The notes: a model not told the origin generated them from the sequence alone. A DNA stretch of 64,000 nt from Vibrio salilacus (GCF_002811245.1 NZ_NIVQ01000010.1:55599-119598), one strand, 5' to 3'. Shown: positions 47,536-58,174, counted from the stretch's first letter. Numbers and translations are program-made.

Positions 47536-48394
47536 TCTTGTCGCGCTATTGCTAGCGTTAGTCTTCGCTCTGTTTGCAACCATGCCATCGGCGCAGCAAG
47601 AGTTAGAGACGCCTGTCCCGGAAAATATGACTCCGGCTGAGTCGGTAACGGTCGCAGCGATGGAACGCGATCAAGGTGCTTCAAGAACTATTTCGACCAG
47701 TGCTTTTGCTGGAAATGGTGCTGGCATTCCTGCGTTTACCATGACGACAAACTCTGACGGTAGCGAAGATTATTCGATAAACCTTCAGATCCTAGCACTA
47801 ATGACCATGCTAGGCTTTTTGCCTGCCATGGTTATTTTAATGACGTCATTTACACGGATTGTGGTCGTGATGTCTATACTGCGTCAAGCAATGGGTTTAC
47901 AACAAACCCCGTCTAATCAGGTTATTATTGGTATCGCAATTTTCTTAACCTTTTTCATTATGTCGCCAGTATTGGGCAAAATAAATGATGAAGCGATTCA
48001 ACCGTATCTCAATGAGCAAATAAGTGCTAGACAGGCTTTTGATGTTGCTCAAGTTCCGATGAAGGACTTTATGCTCAAGCAGACTCGAGTCAAAGACCTC
48101 GAGACCTTTGTCAATATTTCTGGATCAGTCGCCACGGCACCAGAAGATGTCTCAATGGCGGTCTTAATTCCGGCCTTTATTACTTCGGAGCTAAAAACGG
48201 CTTTCCAGATTGGCTTTATGCTGTTTTTACCGTTTTTGATTATCGATTTGGTGGTGGCATCGATCTTGATGGCAATGGGTATGATGATGCTGTCACCGAT
48301 GATCGTTTCATTACCTTTTAAACTGATGTTGTTTGTTTTGGTCGATGGTTGGAACTTAATATTGTCGACCTTAGCCGGCAGTTTTGCTTTGTGA
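47519..48394 (+). CDS. fliP: Flagellar export gate protein FliP
   Basis: FliP forms the pentameric core of the export gate with FliQ and FliR. The 291-residue protein has a cleavable-type signal ([21 protein letters not shown], residues near 7-27) and four membrane segments, with conserved [17 protein letters not shown] and [20 protein letters not shown]. The C-terminal [19 protein letters not shown] is also typical. It starts inside the fliO 3' end. Confidence 0.96.
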   Translation: MIKTTNLVALLLALVFALFATMPSAQQELETPVPENMTPAESVTVAAMERDQGASRTISTSAFAGNGAGIPAFTMTTNSDGSEDYSINLQILALMTMLGFLPAMVILMTSFTRIVVVMSILRQAMGLQQTPSNQVIIGIAIFLTFFIMSPVLGKINDEAIQPYLNEQISARQAFDVAQVPMKDFMLKQTRVKDLETFVNISGSVATAPEDVSMAVLIPAFITSELKTAFQIGFMLFLPFLIIDLVVASILMAMGMMMLSPMIVSLPFKLMLFVLVDGWNLILSTLAGSFAL

Positions 48395-48407
48395 CAGGAG
48401 AACATCA

Positions 48408-48677
48408 ATGACTCCTGAGATGTTTGTTGAGTTATTTCGTGAAGCACTATGGATAGTGCTGATCATGGTTTGCGCGACGATAGTCCCTAGTCTTTTAATC
48501 GGTCTTGTGGTGGCGATTTTCCAAGCTGCAACTTCTATTAATGAACAAACACTGAGTTTTTTACCGCGTTTGATCATTACTCTGTTAGCCTTAATGTTAC
48601 TTGGACACTGGATGGCGCAAATGTTGATGGAGTTTTTCTTTAGTATGGTCGAACGCATGCCTCAGGTCCTTTACTAG
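48408..48677 (+). CDS. fliQ: Flagellar export gate protein FliQ
   Basis: FliQ is the two-helix hairpin of the export gate. The 89-residue protein (MTPEMFVELFREALW) has helices ALWIVLIMVCATIVPSLLIG and PRLIITLLALMLLGHWMAQ with the conserved ATSINEQTLSF between them. The ATG at 48408 has AGGAG 8 bases upstream; the longer frame overlapping fliP is rejected. Confidence 0.96.
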   Translation: MTPEMFVELFREALWIVLIMVCATIVPSLLIGLVVAIFQAATSINEQTLSFLPRLIITLLALMLLGHWMAQMLMEFFFSMVERMPQVLY

Positions 48678-48685
48678 GTCTTATT

Positions 48686-49468
48686 ATGGAGTATCCTGCC
48701 AGTGTAGTACTCGACTGGATAGCCAACTATTTTTGGCCTTACACTCGTATAGCTGCGATGTTGATGGTGATGTCAGTAACAGGAGCGCGTTTTGTTTCAA
48801 CGCGGGTACGGCTCTACCTTGGTCTCGCTATTACCCTTGCGGTTATGCCTGCTATTCCAGCAGTTCCTGATACGATAGAATTACTCTCTTTTACCGGTTT
48901 TATGACTTTGCTTGAGCAAATCATCATTGGCGTTGCGATGGGGACAGTGACCCAGTTTATGATTCAAACCTTTGTTATTTTAGGGCAGATACTTGGTATG
49001 CAAGCCAGCTTGGGTTTTGCCTCTATGGTCGACCCGGCTAATGGTCAGAACACGCCATTGCTCGGCCAACTGTTTATGTTCTTGGCGACGATGTTTTTTC
49101 TTGCCACCGACGGCCATCTAAAAATGATCATGTTGGTAGTGATGAGTTTCAAATCGCTACCGATCGGTTCGGGCTCGCTAACAACCGTTGATTTTCGCGA
49201 GTTAGCGCTTTGGCTTGGAATCATGTTTAAAGTTGCGCTCAGCATGTCTTTATCTGGCATTATTGCATTATTGACTATTAATCTCTCGTTCGGTGTTATG
49301 ACTCGTGCTGCGCCGCAGTTAAATATTTTCTCGCTCGGTTTCGCATTTGCACTTATCGTTGGCTTATTGATTTGTTGGTATATCATTAGCGGACTATATG
49401 GTCATTATGAGCTGCTGTGGCTACAAGGTGAGCAACAGATTTGCCGCTTAATCAGGCTTAACTGTTAG
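48686..49468 (+). CDS. fliR: Flagellar export gate protein FliR
   Basis: FliR completes the helical FliP5-FliQ4-FliR1 gate. The 260-residue polytopic protein shows six hydrophobic segments and the conserved FVILGQILGMQASLGFASMVDP stretch (residues about 91-112), with NTPLLGQLFMFLATMFFL next. It lies 8 bases after fliQ and 8 before flhB. Confidence 0.96.
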   Translation: MEYPASVVLDWIANYFWPYTRIAAMLMVMSVTGARFVSTRVRLYLGLAITLAVMPAIPAVPDTIELLSFTGFMTLLEQIIIGVAMGTVTQFMIQTFVILGQILGMQASLGFASMVDPANGQNTPLLGQLFMFLATMFFLATDGHLKMIMLVVMSFKSLPIGSGSLTTVDFRELALWLGIMFKVALSMSLSGIIALLTINLSFGVMTRAAPQLNIFSLGFAFALIVGLLICWYIISGLYGHYELLWLQGEQQICRLIRLNC

Positions 49469-49476
49469 GAGGGCCA

Positions 49477-50607
49477 ATGTCAGAATCCGATGGTCAAGAA
49501 CGCACCGAAGACGCAACGCCCAAGCGCTTGCAACAAGCTCGTGAAAAAGGGCAGGTTGCAAGGTCTAAGGAACTCGCGTCGGTGTCGGTATTAGTGGTTG
49601 GTTCTATTGCTTTAATGTGGCTTGGTGAGGGACTAGCGCGCGCACTTTTTTCGTCCATGGGGCGACTATTTAGTCTATCACGCGAGGAAATTTTTGATCA
49701 GGTTAAGTTGTATGATATTGCTCTAGGCTCGTTAGGGAGCTTACTGTTACCGTTGCTTCTGATTCTGATTACTTTGTTTGTTGCGGCGCTGGTTGGGGCG
49801 GCGGGGGTTGGGGGTATAAGCTTTTCAGCCGAGGCAGCCATGCCTAAATGGTCAAAGATGAATCCACTTAGTGGTCTTAAACGTATGCTAGGACTACAAA
49901 GTTGGGTAGAACTACTCAAATCGATCCTTAAAGTTGCCTTAGTCTCTGGCATGGCGTTCTATTTGATAAATGCTGCTAAAGAAGATCTGTTTCAGCTCAG
50001 CATGGATGTCTACCCACAAAACATTTTTCATGCCCTTGATATTTTGCTCGATTTCATTTTATTGATTAGTTGTACCTTGTTGATTGTTGCGGCCATCGAT
50101 ATTCCATTTCAGATCTGGCAACACGCGGATCAGTTAAAAATGACCAAACAAGAGCTCAAAGACGAATACAAAGAGACCGAAGGTAAGCCTGAAGTCAAAG
50201 GGCGTATCCGTATGTTGCAGCGTGAAGCTGCGCAGCGCCGGATGATGGCGGAAGTCCCACAAGCTGACGTTGTTGTGACCAACCCAGAGCACTTTTCGGT
50301 TGCCCTTCGTTATAAGCAAGACAGTGATCGTGCGCCGATTGTGGTCGCCAAAGGTACGGATCATATGGCACTTAAAATCCGTGAAGTTGCTCGTGAGCAC
50401 GATATCTACATCGTTCCGGCGCCACCATTAGCTCGAGCGCTATACCACTCAACTGAACTCGAACAAGAGATTCCAGATGGTCTCTTTACTGCCGTCGCAC
50501 AGATTCTTGCCTATGTTTTCCAGCTTAAGCAATATCGCAAGCGCGGTGGACAACGGCCAAATCTGAAAACGTCAGAGCTACCGATTCCGCCAGATTTTCG
50601 CCGTTAG
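49477..50607 (+). CDS. flhB: Flagellar export switch protein FlhB
   Basis: FlhB is the membrane component whose cytoplasmic domain autocleaves to switch export from rod/hook to filament substrates. The 376-residue protein begins with the usual GQERTEDATPKRLQQAREKG, has four membrane segments, and carries the autocleavage motif VVTNPEHFSVALRY (NPxH form: NPEH) near 266-279. AGGAGG precedes the ATG. It is the last flagellar gene here; flhA, flhF, flhG, fliA and the chemotaxis genes are not in this window. Confidence 0.97.
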   Translation: MSESDGQERTEDATPKRLQQAREKGQVARSKELASVSVLVVGSIALMWLGEGLARALFSSMGRLFSLSREEIFDQVKLYDIALGSLGSLLLPLLLILITLFVAALVGAAGVGGISFSAEAAMPKWSKMNPLSGLKRMLGLQSWVELLKSILKVALVSGMAFYLINAAKEDLFQLSMDVYPQNIFHALDILLDFILLISCTLLIVAAIDIPFQIWQHADQLKMTKQELKDEYKETEGKPEVKGRIRMLQREAAQRRMMAEVPQADVVVTNPEHFSVALRYKQDSDRAPIVVAKGTDHMALKIREVAREHDIYIVPAPPLARALYHSTELEQEIPDGLFTAVAQILAYVFQLKQYRKRGGQRPNLKTSELPIPPDFRR

Positions 50608-50623
50608 ATTATAACCTGTCTGG

Positions 50624-50670
50624 TTGGTGCTTTATTTGTCTGGAATAGACAGTAAGACCAATAAAGCACC
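50624..50670. other. Inverted repeat at the flhB/smrB convergent junction
   Basis: GGTGCTTTAT (50626-50635) is complementary to ATAAAGCACC (50661-50670), with a nested TGTCT/AGACA hairpin between. It spans the smrB stop codon. No T-run follows, so it is not a clear intrinsic terminator, though it may fold at the 3' ends of both transcripts. Confidence 0.45.
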
Positions 50671-51162
50671 GTTGCCACCATATTCTAACGGCGCTTGGTG
50701 AAAGGCCATTACATCAGGGTGTTGGGCCAGCCATAGTGGCGCTTTTTGCTTAAGAATATGTTTACCAATGCCGTGCTGTACGCAAGCACAACTGACTTCG
50801 TTTTTAATGCAGTAAGCGATCATTGCCCCGAGTTCACGCTTGGCTTCTTGCTGAGTCATGCCGTGCATATCTAAAAACACATCAGGAATATAAACACCGC
50901 GACGTAGGCGTTTGACTTCATAATGAGAGACACCGTCACGCGCATAACGTGTTGGCCCATCTTGGCTGAGCAATGGCACAAACTCATCAGAAAAATAGAA
51001 CTCTGTATCGCTTGCTTCACGGGCGTCGCGGCGAATTTCTTTTTGCTTACTGTTTCTTTTTGGTTGTCGGACTATGGTATCCTGTGCCAACTTTTTAACG
51101 CCTTGTACTGCATCCCTAAACAGGGCGAAGTCATCATTCATCTCGGTGTCTTTTTTGCTCAT
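50632..51162 (-). CDS. smrB: Smr-domain endonuclease SmrB
   Basis: SmrB cleaves mRNA at collided ribosomes and so helps ribosome rescue. The 176-residue protein has an N-terminal basic region and the C-terminal Smr domain: LDMHGMTQQEAKRELGAMI with the DxH motif (about 98-100), then CVQHGIGKHILKQ and LEYGGNGALLVLL. The order smrB next to prmB-aroC is the same as in E. coli (yfcN-prmB-aroC). It is divergent from prmB with a gap of 63 bases. Confidence 0.94.
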   Translation of the reverse strand: MSKKDTEMNDDFALFRDAVQGVKKLAQDTIVRQPKRNSKQKEIRRDAREASDTEFYFSDEFVPLLSQDGPTRYARDGVSHYEVKRLRRGVYIPDVFLDMHGMTQQEAKRELGAMIAYCIKNEVSCACVQHGIGKHILKQKAPLWLAQHPDVMAFHQAPLEYGGNGALLVLLSIPDK

Positions 51163-51225
51163 GGGATTATTGATTAATATCGAACAATATAATAAGCAGT
51201 ATTGTAGCGCTTTTCGGAGGCAATT

Positions 51226-52158
51226 TTGGATAAGATTTTTGTAGAAGAAGCAGTTTCAGAACTTCACACGCTTCAAGATATGATTCGTTGGACCGTGAGC
51301 CGTTTCAACGCCGCGAACCTTTTTTACGGCCATGGTACGGATAACTCTTGGGATGAAGCCATTCAACTGGTACTGCCAACGCTATACCTTCCAATCGATG
51401 TGCCTCCACATGTATTGAATTCTCGTCTGACAACCAGCGAGCGTATGCGTATTGTTGAGCGCGTTGTTAAGCGTATTAATGATCGCACTCCCGTCGCTTA
51501 CTTGACCAACCGCGCTTGGTTTTGCGGTCTTGAGTTTTTTGTCGATGAACGTGTTTTGGTGCCACGTTCACCGATTGGTGAAATGATTCAAGCCGAATTT
51601 CAACCTTGGCTAGTCGAAGAACCGACACGAATTATGGATCTTTGTACCGGTAGTGGCTGTATTGCGATTGCTTGTGCTTACGCGTTCCCTGAGGCGGAAG
51701 TCGATGCGATTGATATCTCTACCGACGCACTGCAAGTTGCCGAGCAAAATGTTCAAGACCACGGAATGGAACAGCAAGTTTTCCCTATTCGTTCAGATCT
51801 GTTCCGTGATCTACCTAAAGAGAAATACAACCTGATCGTATCGAACCCACCTTATGTGGATCAAGAAGATATGAACAGTTTGCCCGACGAGTTCACTCAT
51901 GAACCTGAACTCGGTTTGGCGGCAGGTACGGATGGTCTGAAACTGGTACGCCGTATTTTAGCCAATGCCCCTGATTATCTGACTGACAACGGTATTCTAA
52001 TTTGTGAAGTGGGCAACTCTATGGTGCATATGATAGAGCAGTACCCACAGATTCCATTTACTTGGATTGAGTTTGAAAATGGCGGGCATGGCGTATTCAT
52101 GTTGACCCGAGAGCAGCTGATTGAATATAAAAATGAGTTCTCTTTGTACATAGACTAG
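51226..52158 (+). CDS. prmB: Ribosomal protein uL3 glutamine methyltransferase PrmB
   Basis: PrmB methylates a glutamine side chain of ribosomal protein L3. The 310-residue protein has the SAM-binding motif [19 protein letters not shown] (about 135-153) and the catalytic NPPYVD motif (about 208-213). The start is TTG: the TTG GAT AAG frame follows a strong CGGAGG at 7 bases and gives [10 protein letters not shown], the family N-terminus. It ends before a strong terminator and aroC. Confidence 0.95.
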   Translation: MDKIFVEEAVSELHTLQDMIRWTVSRFNAANLFYGHGTDNSWDEAIQLVLPTLYLPIDVPPHVLNSRLTTSERMRIVERVVKRINDRTPVAYLTNRAWFCGLEFFVDERVLVPRSPIGEMIQAEFQPWLVEEPTRIMDLCTGSGCIAIACAYAFPEAEVDAIDISTDALQVAEQNVQDHGMEQQVFPIRSDLFRDLPKEKYNLIVSNPPYVDQEDMNSLPDEFTHEPELGLAAGTDGLKLVRRILANAPDYLTDNGILICEVGNSMVHMIEQYPQIPFTWIEFENGGHGVFMLTREQLIEYKNEFSLYID

Positions 52159-52181
52159 GGTCTCTCAATGTATAGATAATC

Positions 52182-52217
52182 GCCAAGCCCGACTCGACGT
52201 TGGGCTTGGCTTTTTTA
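52182..52217 (+). terminator. Terminator after prmB
   Basis: GCCAAGCCC (52182-52190) pairs with GGGCTTGGC (52202-52210), followed by six T. It separates prmB from aroC, so aroC must have its own promoter in the next 130 bases. Confidence 0.9.
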
Positions 52218-52348
52218 TGCGAGTAAAATGGTGTTTAGGGGTTTACATCAAACCGCAATAAAGCGACTATGAATTTACCAATAATTGAAGTGTAAAGCTC
52301 TGTATACATGTTATAGGTATGCATGAGCGAACAAAGTTTGAGGAAGTA

Positions 52349-53434
52349 ATGGCAGGAAACAGTATCGGACAACATTTTCGGGTGACGACATTCGGAGAAA
52401 GTCATGGTATCGCACTAGGATGTATTGTCGACGGATGTCCTCCGGGTCTTGAAATCACCGCTGAAGATATTCAAATCGATCTTGATCGCCGTCGTCCGGG
52501 TACTTCTCGTTATACCACTGCGCGTCGCGAACCCGATGAGGTAAAAATTCTCTCAGGGGTATTCGAAGGGAAAACCACCGGAACTTCTATTGGATTGTTG
52601 ATTGAAAATACCGATCAACGTTCAAAAGATTACTCAGAAATAAAAGATAAATTCCGTCCAGGTCATGCTGACTACACCTATCACCAGAAGTATGGTGTCC
52701 GTGATTATCGAGGTGGAGGCCGCTCTTCTGCTCGTGAAACGGCGATGCGTGTTGCGGCGGGGTCGATTGCTAAGAAATATCTCAAGCAAGAGTTTGGTGT
52801 TGAAATACGCGCTTATTTGTCACAAATGGGCGACGTAGCGATTGATAAAGTCGATTGGAATGAAATCGAGAACAACCCGTTTTTCTGTCCAGATGTCGAC
52901 AAAGTGGATGCCTTTGATCAACTGATTCGTGACTTGAAAAAACAAGGTGATTCAGTTGGCGCTAAACTGCAAGTGGTGGCGACTCAAGTACCTGTCGGCT
53001 TAGGTGAGCCTGTATTCGATCGCCTGGATGCCGACATTGCTCATGCATTGATGAGTATTAACGCCGTTAAAGGCGTTGAAATTGGCGATGGGTTTGATGT
53101 TGTGAGCCAAAAAGGTAGCCAACATCGTGATGAGCTGACACCAGATGGTTTCGCTAGCAATCACGCTGGTGGTATTTTGGGTGGCATTTCAACCGGCCAA
53201 GACATTGTGGCTAACATTGCGTTAAAACCGACATCCAGTATCACAGTGCCAGGTGACACCATTACTCGACAAGGTGAGCCAACTCAATTGATCACAAAAG
53301 GTCGCCATGATCCCTGTGTCGGTATTCGTGCGGTGCCAATTGCAGAAGCGATGCTGGCTATTGTTGTGCTCGATCATTTGTTGCGTCATCGCGGTCAAAA
53401 TCATGGCGTGACAACAGAAACACCGCACATTTAA
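52349..53434 (+). CDS. aroC: Chorismate synthase
   Basis: AroC converts 5-enolpyruvylshikimate-3-phosphate to chorismate using reduced FMN, the last common step of aromatic synthesis. The 361-residue protein begins [20 protein letters not shown] and has the signature segments [30 protein letters not shown] and the C-terminal [19 protein letters not shown] chose the ATG at 52349 (the family N-terminus); an upstream in-frame ATG at 52319 adds ten residues and is less likely. Confidence 0.97.
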   Translation: MAGNSIGQHFRVTTFGESHGIALGCIVDGCPPGLEITAEDIQIDLDRRRPGTSRYTTARREPDEVKILSGVFEGKTTGTSIGLLIENTDQRSKDYSEIKDKFRPGHADYTYHQKYGVRDYRGGGRSSARETAMRVAAGSIAKKYLKQEFGVEIRAYLSQMGDVAIDKVDWNEIENNPFFCPDVDKVDAFDQLIRDLKKQGDSVGAKLQVVATQVPVGLGEPVFDRLDADIAHALMSINAVKGVEIGDGFDVVSQKGSQHRDELTPDGFASNHAGGILGGISTGQDIVANIALKPTSSITVPGDTITRQGEPTQLITKGRHDPCVGIRAVPIAEAMLAIVVLDHLLRHRGQNHGVTTETPHI

Positions 53435-53456
53435 TCGTAATCGGTGATGTAAAATC

Positions 53457-53484
53457 AAACGGCTTCCCATCGTAAGCCGTTTTG
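53457..53484. terminator. Terminator after aroC
   Basis: AAACGGCTT (53457-53465) pairs with AAGCCGTTT (53474-53482). T-rich sequence follows on the plus strand. The stop of an unidentified minus-strand frame (53488) lies just beyond it. Confidence 0.75.
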
Positions 53485-53794
53485 TATTCAGTGGACGGAA
53501 CTTTCTGCCTCTAACTGGAACGAAGGAAGTTGCCATTTGAAGCGCACGGCGGACATGCGTAGTAGATCGCCGAAAGTTAGTGTTGAAACCGTCGCGGTTA
53601 CATCGTTGATACCTAGTTCTAGCAAAGCTGAGCCCCGACGAGGCAAGTGTGACCTGTGACGAATGAGATGTTGAGGAGACGAAAACGTTTGTTGGATAAT
53701 AATATCTAATGTCAATACAGACTGTATGAATTTGCAAATGAGAGTAAAAATGCGAGAATGCCGAGCGCGATATTTCACTCTCAACGAATTGACC
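53485..53794. other. Intergenic region aroC to epmC
   Basis: About 310 bases without a confidently called gene. The left half holds the unidentified minus-strand frame. The right half is AT-rich (TTGGATAATAATATC around 53691) and may hold the epmC promoter. No tRNA, hairpin terminator or repeat is evident beyond the aroC terminator. Confidence 0.4.
53488..53640 (-). other. Unidentified minus-strand reading frame, possible small gene or remnant
   Basis: A minus-strand frame between aroC and epmC translates to a plausible protein end: ALLELGINDVTATVSTLTFG and DLLRMSAVRFKWQLPSFQLE, finishing AESSVH. The codons used (CTA, GGT, ATC, AAC, GTA, ACC) resemble those of nearby genes. The frame stays open upstream to 53796, but no ATG has a good ribosome site in a sensible place; an internal ATG at 53553 gives only 21 residues. 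I do not recognise it. It may be a small protein, a degraded gene, or chance. Confidence 0.25.
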
Positions 53795-54325
53795 ATGATC
53801 CACGCATATCAAGATTTAATTGGTATTTTTAATCATACCTTCTATTCGGACTACAATACCAAGTTAGAGCTTGGTGCTGATGAGCCTATTTATCTGCCGG
53901 CTGATGACAACGTCGACCATCATCGAATTATTTTTGCTCGTGGATTTTACGCTTCGGCGTTACATGAGATCAGTCATTGGTGTGTTGCCGGGCCCGAGCG
54001 CCGTTTATTGGAAGATTTTGGCTATTGGTATCAGCCAGATGGCCGTACCGAAGTCGTTCAAGCGCAATTTGAACAGGTTGAGGTGCGACCTCAAGCGTAT
54101 GAGTGGATTTTATCCATGAGTGCGGGCTTTGCGTTTACGGTCAGTTGCGACAATCTCAATGGAGATTTTGAACCGGATCGTTTGGCCTTTATGACTAAGG
54201 TTCATCAAGAAGTTGGCACTATTTTAGCAAAGGGACTTCCTCTCCGCGTTGCGATGTTATCGCAGGCATTAAGGGAATATTATCAAACACCTGAGCTCGA
54301 ATACTCAATGTTTGAAGTTAAGTAA
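53795..54325 (+). CDS. epmC: Elongation factor P hydroxylase EpmC
   Basis: EpmC (YfcM) hydroxylates the beta-lysyl-lysine of elongation factor P, the last step of the modification that helps translate polyproline. The 176-residue protein has LHEISHWCVAGPERRLLEDFGYWY split over residues about 50-73, with the HExxH-like metal ligands, and VSCDNLNGDFEPDR. The ATG at 53795 (MIHAYQDLIGIFNH) fits the family start, but no strong ribosome site precedes it; in-frame ATGs at 53726 and 53750 are alternatives. Confidence 0.9.
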   Translation: MIHAYQDLIGIFNHTFYSDYNTKLELGADEPIYLPADDNVDHHRIIFARGFYASALHEISHWCVAGPERRLLEDFGYWYQPDGRTEVVQAQFEQVEVRPQAYEWILSMSAGFAFTVSCDNLNGDFEPDRLAFMTKVHQEVGTILAKGLPLRVAMLSQALREYYQTPELEYSMFEVK

Positions 54326-54495
54326 AACAACAAAACTGGTTACAGTTACGCACAATACGCACGTTTATTATCTTGATGAATGACTTTGTATGATATGCAT
54401 CTACCCCTTGTTGTTACAGGGTTTGCGTTGCTTTTCTCGATGTGAGAAGCTTGGCTTTCTTTTTGAGATGCAAACTGATTAGGCACTAACGCAAC

Positions 54496-54759
54496 ATGAT
54501 TATTGAATTTGAAGAACAGCTACTTGAACTAATTGATGCACGGATTGAAGCCGCATCGGATGATGAGTTATTTGCAGGTGGCTATTTACGTGGTCATATC
54601 TCTCTTTCTGCTGCCGCATGTGAAGAAGAAGGCGTCAATGATATTGAACAGTTTAAAGCGCGTATTCAGCACAGCTTAGATGTCGCTCGTTCGGAGCTAA
54701 CGCCTGCCGATCGCACCATCGTCAATGATTTATGGTTAGAGTTAGTCAATAACGTCTAA
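54496..54759 (+). CDS. yfcL: YfcL family protein
   Basis: An 87-residue acidic, helical protein (IIEFEEQLLELIDARI...LRGHISLSAAACEEEG quoted in parts), matching YfcL, of unknown function. It lies between epmC and mnmC, as in E. coli. A 170-base leader with potential pairing lies upstream, and a terminator follows. Confidence 0.85.
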   Translation: MIIEFEEQLLELIDARIEAASDDELFAGGYLRGHISLSAAACEEEGVNDIEQFKARIQHSLDVARSELTPADRTIVNDLWLELVNNV

Positions 54760-54782
54760 GAACAAACAGCGTTATCGCAAAG

Positions 54783-54811
54783 AAAAGGGTTGCTTCGGCA
54801 ACCCTTTTTTC
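54783..54811. terminator. Bidirectional terminator between yfcL and mnmC
   Basis: GGGTTGC (54787-54793) pairs with GCAACCC (54798-54804) around a TTCG tetraloop. A's on the left and six T on the right allow use by both convergent genes. Confidence 0.9.
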
Positions 54812-54818
54812 GATTTGG

Positions 54819-56834
54819 TTATTGAGTGATCGCTTTGCCTTTGCGCAGTTTACGTACCCACATTCTACTTGGGTGTAGGGTTTCTAAAACATCGGTCGGC
54901 AGCGGCAGCGGGTCATTGCAAATCTGCGATGCCAATAACTCTGCTGCGAGCGGAGCAGAGCTTAAACCCCGAGAGCCTAACCCTAGCAAGCAAAACAGGT
55001 TCGGATAGCTAGGCACTTGCTCAGCGTCTTCGGCGCGAGTCTTCTGCAGCGATTGATAGACCACTTTTGTTTTGGCCAAGTCGCCAACACTGCCGATGAA
55101 AGGCAGATGATCGCGACTGACACAGCGTACTCCTTGGCGTGATTGATTCGTCGAAGTATCGACTTGCTTTGGCCATGCTTGGTTGGCAACACAGCGACGA
55201 AGTCTGTCACCATTTTCTTGTTGAGCATTGGCATCAAAATGATTATCGATGTTGTTCCTGTCGTAGCTCGCACCGATGCAGTGATGCTGGTTATTTGGGT
55301 TGACTGGCGTCATATAGCCATCGTAACACAGTACCGTTTTGAGCTTTTCGAGCTCGCTAGTGGTCTGAATATGGCTGACTTGGCCTTTTACTTGCCCCAG
55401 CGGAACATCAGCACACTGAGCGAGTTCGGCGAACTGATGACCATTGGCAACAATGACCGCATCATGGACAAAGGTGTCATTGGCGCTATGCAGCGTCCAG
55501 TGTTTTTCACTTTCATTCCAGCTAAGGCGTTCAATCTTAGTCGAAAATTTGGCGCTAAACCCTTCATGTTCACTCAATGTCGAGATTAACCCTTGAGTTA
55601 ACTGAGCAGGACAGATCCAGCCGCCAAGCGGGTAGTGGACACTGGCCATATCAAGCGGTAATCCAATGACGTTACTGGTTTGCTGGGCATCCAAACGATG
55701 AATTAACTGCGGGTCAAAATTGCCTTTCAGCATTCTGTCGAGTTTAGTTTGTGCGTCTTGATTCCACATCAGTTGGGTCACGCCACACCAATCATGATCG
55801 AACTCGACGTGCTGTGCGATTTGATCGGCAAACTGACGAGCAAACAAAAACGCCGGAGCGAATAGGCGTGATATGCCGCTATTTTCGCTGTTGAGTAATG
55901 GATACACTGCGCCTTGACGATTACCCGATGCCCCTTGGGCTGCTTGTTCATCTTGGCAGTATAGCGTGACTTTCTTTTGGCGATTTCGCAGCGCTTTGGC
56001 CAGTGCGGCGCTGGCGATGCCGCCACCAATAATCGCGATCGATTCACTCGACTGACTCGCCGGGCGGTAGAACCATGGCACGATATTGCTGTAGGCTTGT
56101 TTATCATCGAGTGAGCCAGCAATCATCTCGCGTTTGGTACCAAAGCCTTTGACCTTTTTCATACTAAAGCCTGCTTCTATCAGTCCTCGACGAACAAAGC
56201 CAGCAGCCGTGAAAGTGGCGCAAGTGCACTCTTGTTTGGCTAATTGAGCCATACCATTGAACAGATCTTGATTCCACATTTCAGGGTTTTTGCTTGGCGC
56301 GAAGCCATCTAAAAACCATGCATCGACGAAGCCCTGCTCAGTGACAGGCACCTTGGGCAGACAATCTTTAATGTCACCAAACCATAAATCTAAGGTAATG
56401 GCACCGTCTGCTAAAATAATCCGATGACACTCAGGGACGGCAATAGGGTAGTATTGCTGTAGTTTATCAGCATAGTCAGCCAACTCGGGCCACGCTTGAT
56501 GCGCTTTGATCAAGTCCTCTTTACTCAGTGGGTACTTTTCAAAGCTCACGAAATGAAGCTCTTTTAGTGGCGCTTCGGGGTGTTGCTGCCTAAATTGATC
56601 AAACCATTGCCATGCAGCTAGGAAATTGAGACCGGTTCCAAACCCTGTTTCAGCGATGACAAAACGTCTATGGTCATAATGTTGCCACCTTTGTGGCAGA
56701 TGATTTTGCTCAAGAAACACATAACGTGTCTCTTCGAGGCCGTTAACGTTAGAGAAATAAACGTCATCGAACTGGTCAGAAACAGGGGTACCTGCTTCAT
56801 TCCAGCCTAGTTGGGCATTGGTTATCGAGGTCAT
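54819..56834 (-). CDS. mnmC: Bifunctional tRNA 5-methylaminomethyl-2-thiouridine synthase MnmC
   Basis: MnmC completes mnm5(s2)U at the wobble position: its C-terminal FAD domain removes the carboxymethyl group of cmnm5U and its N-terminal domain methylates the product. The 671 residues contain both: a methyltransferase half (about 1-245) with [20 protein letters not shown] and [17 protein letters not shown], and an oxidoreductase half from about 263 with the FAD motif [18 protein letters not shown]. The C-terminus has [20 protein letters not shown]. No frameshift is seen. Confidence 0.96.
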   Translation of the reverse strand: MTSITNAQLGWNEAGTPVSDQFDDVYFSNVNGLEETRYVFLEQNHLPQRWQHYDHRRFVIAETGFGTGLNFLAAWQWFDQFRQQHPEAPLKELHFVSFEKYPLSKEDLIKAHQAWPELADYADKLQQYYPIAVPECHRIILADGAITLDLWFGDIKDCLPKVPVTEQGFVDAWFLDGFAPSKNPEMWNQDLFNGMAQLAKQECTCATFTAAGFVRRGLIEAGFSMKKVKGFGTKREMIAGSLDDKQAYSNIVPWFYRPASQSSESIAIIGGGIASAALAKALRNRQKKVTLYCQDEQAAQGASGNRQGAVYPLLNSENSGISRLFAPAFLFARQFADQIAQHVEFDHDWCGVTQLMWNQDAQTKLDRMLKGNFDPQLIHRLDAQQTSNVIGLPLDMASVHYPLGGWICPAQLTQGLISTLSEHEGFSAKFSTKIERLSWNESEKHWTLHSANDTFVHDAVIVANGHQFAELAQCADVPLGQVKGQVSHIQTTSELEKLKTVLCYDGYMTPVNPNNQHHCIGASYDRNNIDNHFDANAQQENGDRLRRCVANQAWPKQVDTSTNQSRQGVRCVSRDHLPFIGSVGDLAKTKVVYQSLQKTRAEDAEQVPSYPNLFCLLGLGSRGLSSAPLAAELLASQICNDPLPLPTDVLETLHPSRMWVRKLRKGKAITQ

Positions 56835-56962
56835 AGTGTCGGATTTGTGTGTAAAGAAACGATATTATGATTGCAATTGTACGGATTTAAAGGAAAGCTG
56901 ACCACTTTTCCCCGTTATCTTCGTTATCATCTAGCGGATTTTTGAATTATAGGAATGTCATA

Positions 56963-58174
56963 ATGAAACGAGTCGTAATCACCGGTATGGGTATTGTTTC
57001 AAGTATCGGTAACAACGTCGAAGAAGTTTTAGCGTCTCTAAAAGCAGGTAAATCTGGTATTACTGCCTCTGAGCAGTTTAAAGAACACGGTCTTCGTTCA
57101 CAGGTTTGGGGTGATCTAAAGATTAACCCAGCAGAGCACATTGACCGTAAACAGATGCGCTTTATGGGTGATGCGGCCGCTTATGCATACCTATCGATGC
57201 AGCAAGCGATTAAAGATGCAGGTCTGGCTGAAGACCAAGTTTCAAACGATCGCACAGGTATTGTTGCAGGCTCTGGTGGTGCATCAGCATTAAACCAAAC
57301 CGTAGCAACTGATACGATGCGTGCGAAAGGGGTAAAACGTGTCGGTCCTTACATGGTGCCACGTACTATGTCTTCAACGGTCTCTGCGTGTCTGGCAACA
57401 CCATTTAAAATTCGTGGCGTGAACTACTCAATGAGTTCAGCTTGTGCGACTTCTGCGCACTGTATCGGCCATGCGATGGAACTTATCCAATTGGGTAAAC
57501 AAGACATCGTATTTGCAGGTGGTGGTGAAGAGCTTGATTGGTCTCAAACCATGATGTTTGATGCAATGGGCGCGCTATCAACCAAATACAACGAAACCCC
57601 AGAAAAAGCATCACGCACTTATGATGCGGCTCGTGACGGTTTTGTCATCTCTGGTGGTGGCGGTATGTTAGTGGTCGAAGAGCTTGAGCATGCGCTTGCC
57701 CGTGGTGCAAAAATTTACGGCGAAATCGTTGGCTATGGCGCAACGTCTGATGGCTACGACATGGTTGCTCCTTCAGGTGAAGGCGCGGTGCGTTGTATGA
57801 AGATGGCAATGCAAAATGTTGATGGCGTTGATTACGTGAACACTCACGGTACTTCAACACCTGTCGGTGATGTTAAAGAGCTTGGTGCGATTCAAGAAGT
57901 CTTTGGTGGTAACAGCCCGGCAATTTCTGCGACGAAAGCGATGACAGGTCACGCATTAGGTGCGGCCGGTGTTCACGAAGCAATTTACTCAACCCTCATG
58001 CTAGAGAACAACTTTGTTGCCCCAAGTATTAACGTTGAAAACCTCGACGAAGCGGCGCAAGGTCTTGATATTGTGACTGAAATGCGCGATGCCGAGTTAA
58101 CGACTGTTATGTCAAACAGTTTTGGCTTTGGTGGCACAAACGCCACGCTTGTGATCAAAAAATACCAAGGCTAA
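56963..58174 (+). CDS. fabB: 3-oxoacyl-ACP synthase I FabB
   Basis: FabB condenses malonyl-ACP with acyl-ACP and is essential for unsaturated fatty acids. The 403-residue protein has the catalytic cysteine in [14 protein letters not shown] (about 163) and the two histidines in [11 protein letters not shown] (about 298) and TGHALGAAG (about 333). I chose the ATG at 56963 ([12 protein letters not shown]) with AGGA upstream; the TTG of the longer frame is rejected. The 3' UTR is long and structured and is probably processed to a small RNA. Confidence 0.97.
   Translation: MKRVVITGMGIVSSIGNNVEEVLASLKAGKSGITASEQFKEHGLRSQVWGDLKINPAEHIDRKQMRFMGDAAAYAYLSMQQAIKDAGLAEDQVSNDRTGIVAGSGGASALNQTVATDTMRAKGVKRVGPYMVPRTMSSTVSACLATPFKIRGVNYSMSSACATSAHCIGHAMELIQLGKQDIVFAGGGEELDWSQTMMFDAMGALSTKYNETPEKASRTYDAARDGFVISGGGGMLVVEELEHALARGAKIYGEIVGYGATSDGYDMVAPSGEGAVRCMKMAMQNVDGVDYVNTHGTSTPVGDVKELGAIQEVFGGNSPAISATKAMTGHALGAAGVHEAIYSTLMLENNFVAPSINVENLDEAAQGLDIVTEMRDAELTTVMSNSFGFGGTNATLVIKKYQG

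Noticed and set aside
53222..53812. 196-residue minus-strand frame overlapping aroC
   Set aside because: Half lies antisense to the conserved end of aroC. A different, shorter frame from 53488 looks more protein-like.
56835..56962. FadR or FabR operator before fabB
   Set aside because: No palindrome resembling either E. coli site could be found; only a loose TGACCAC stretch is present.
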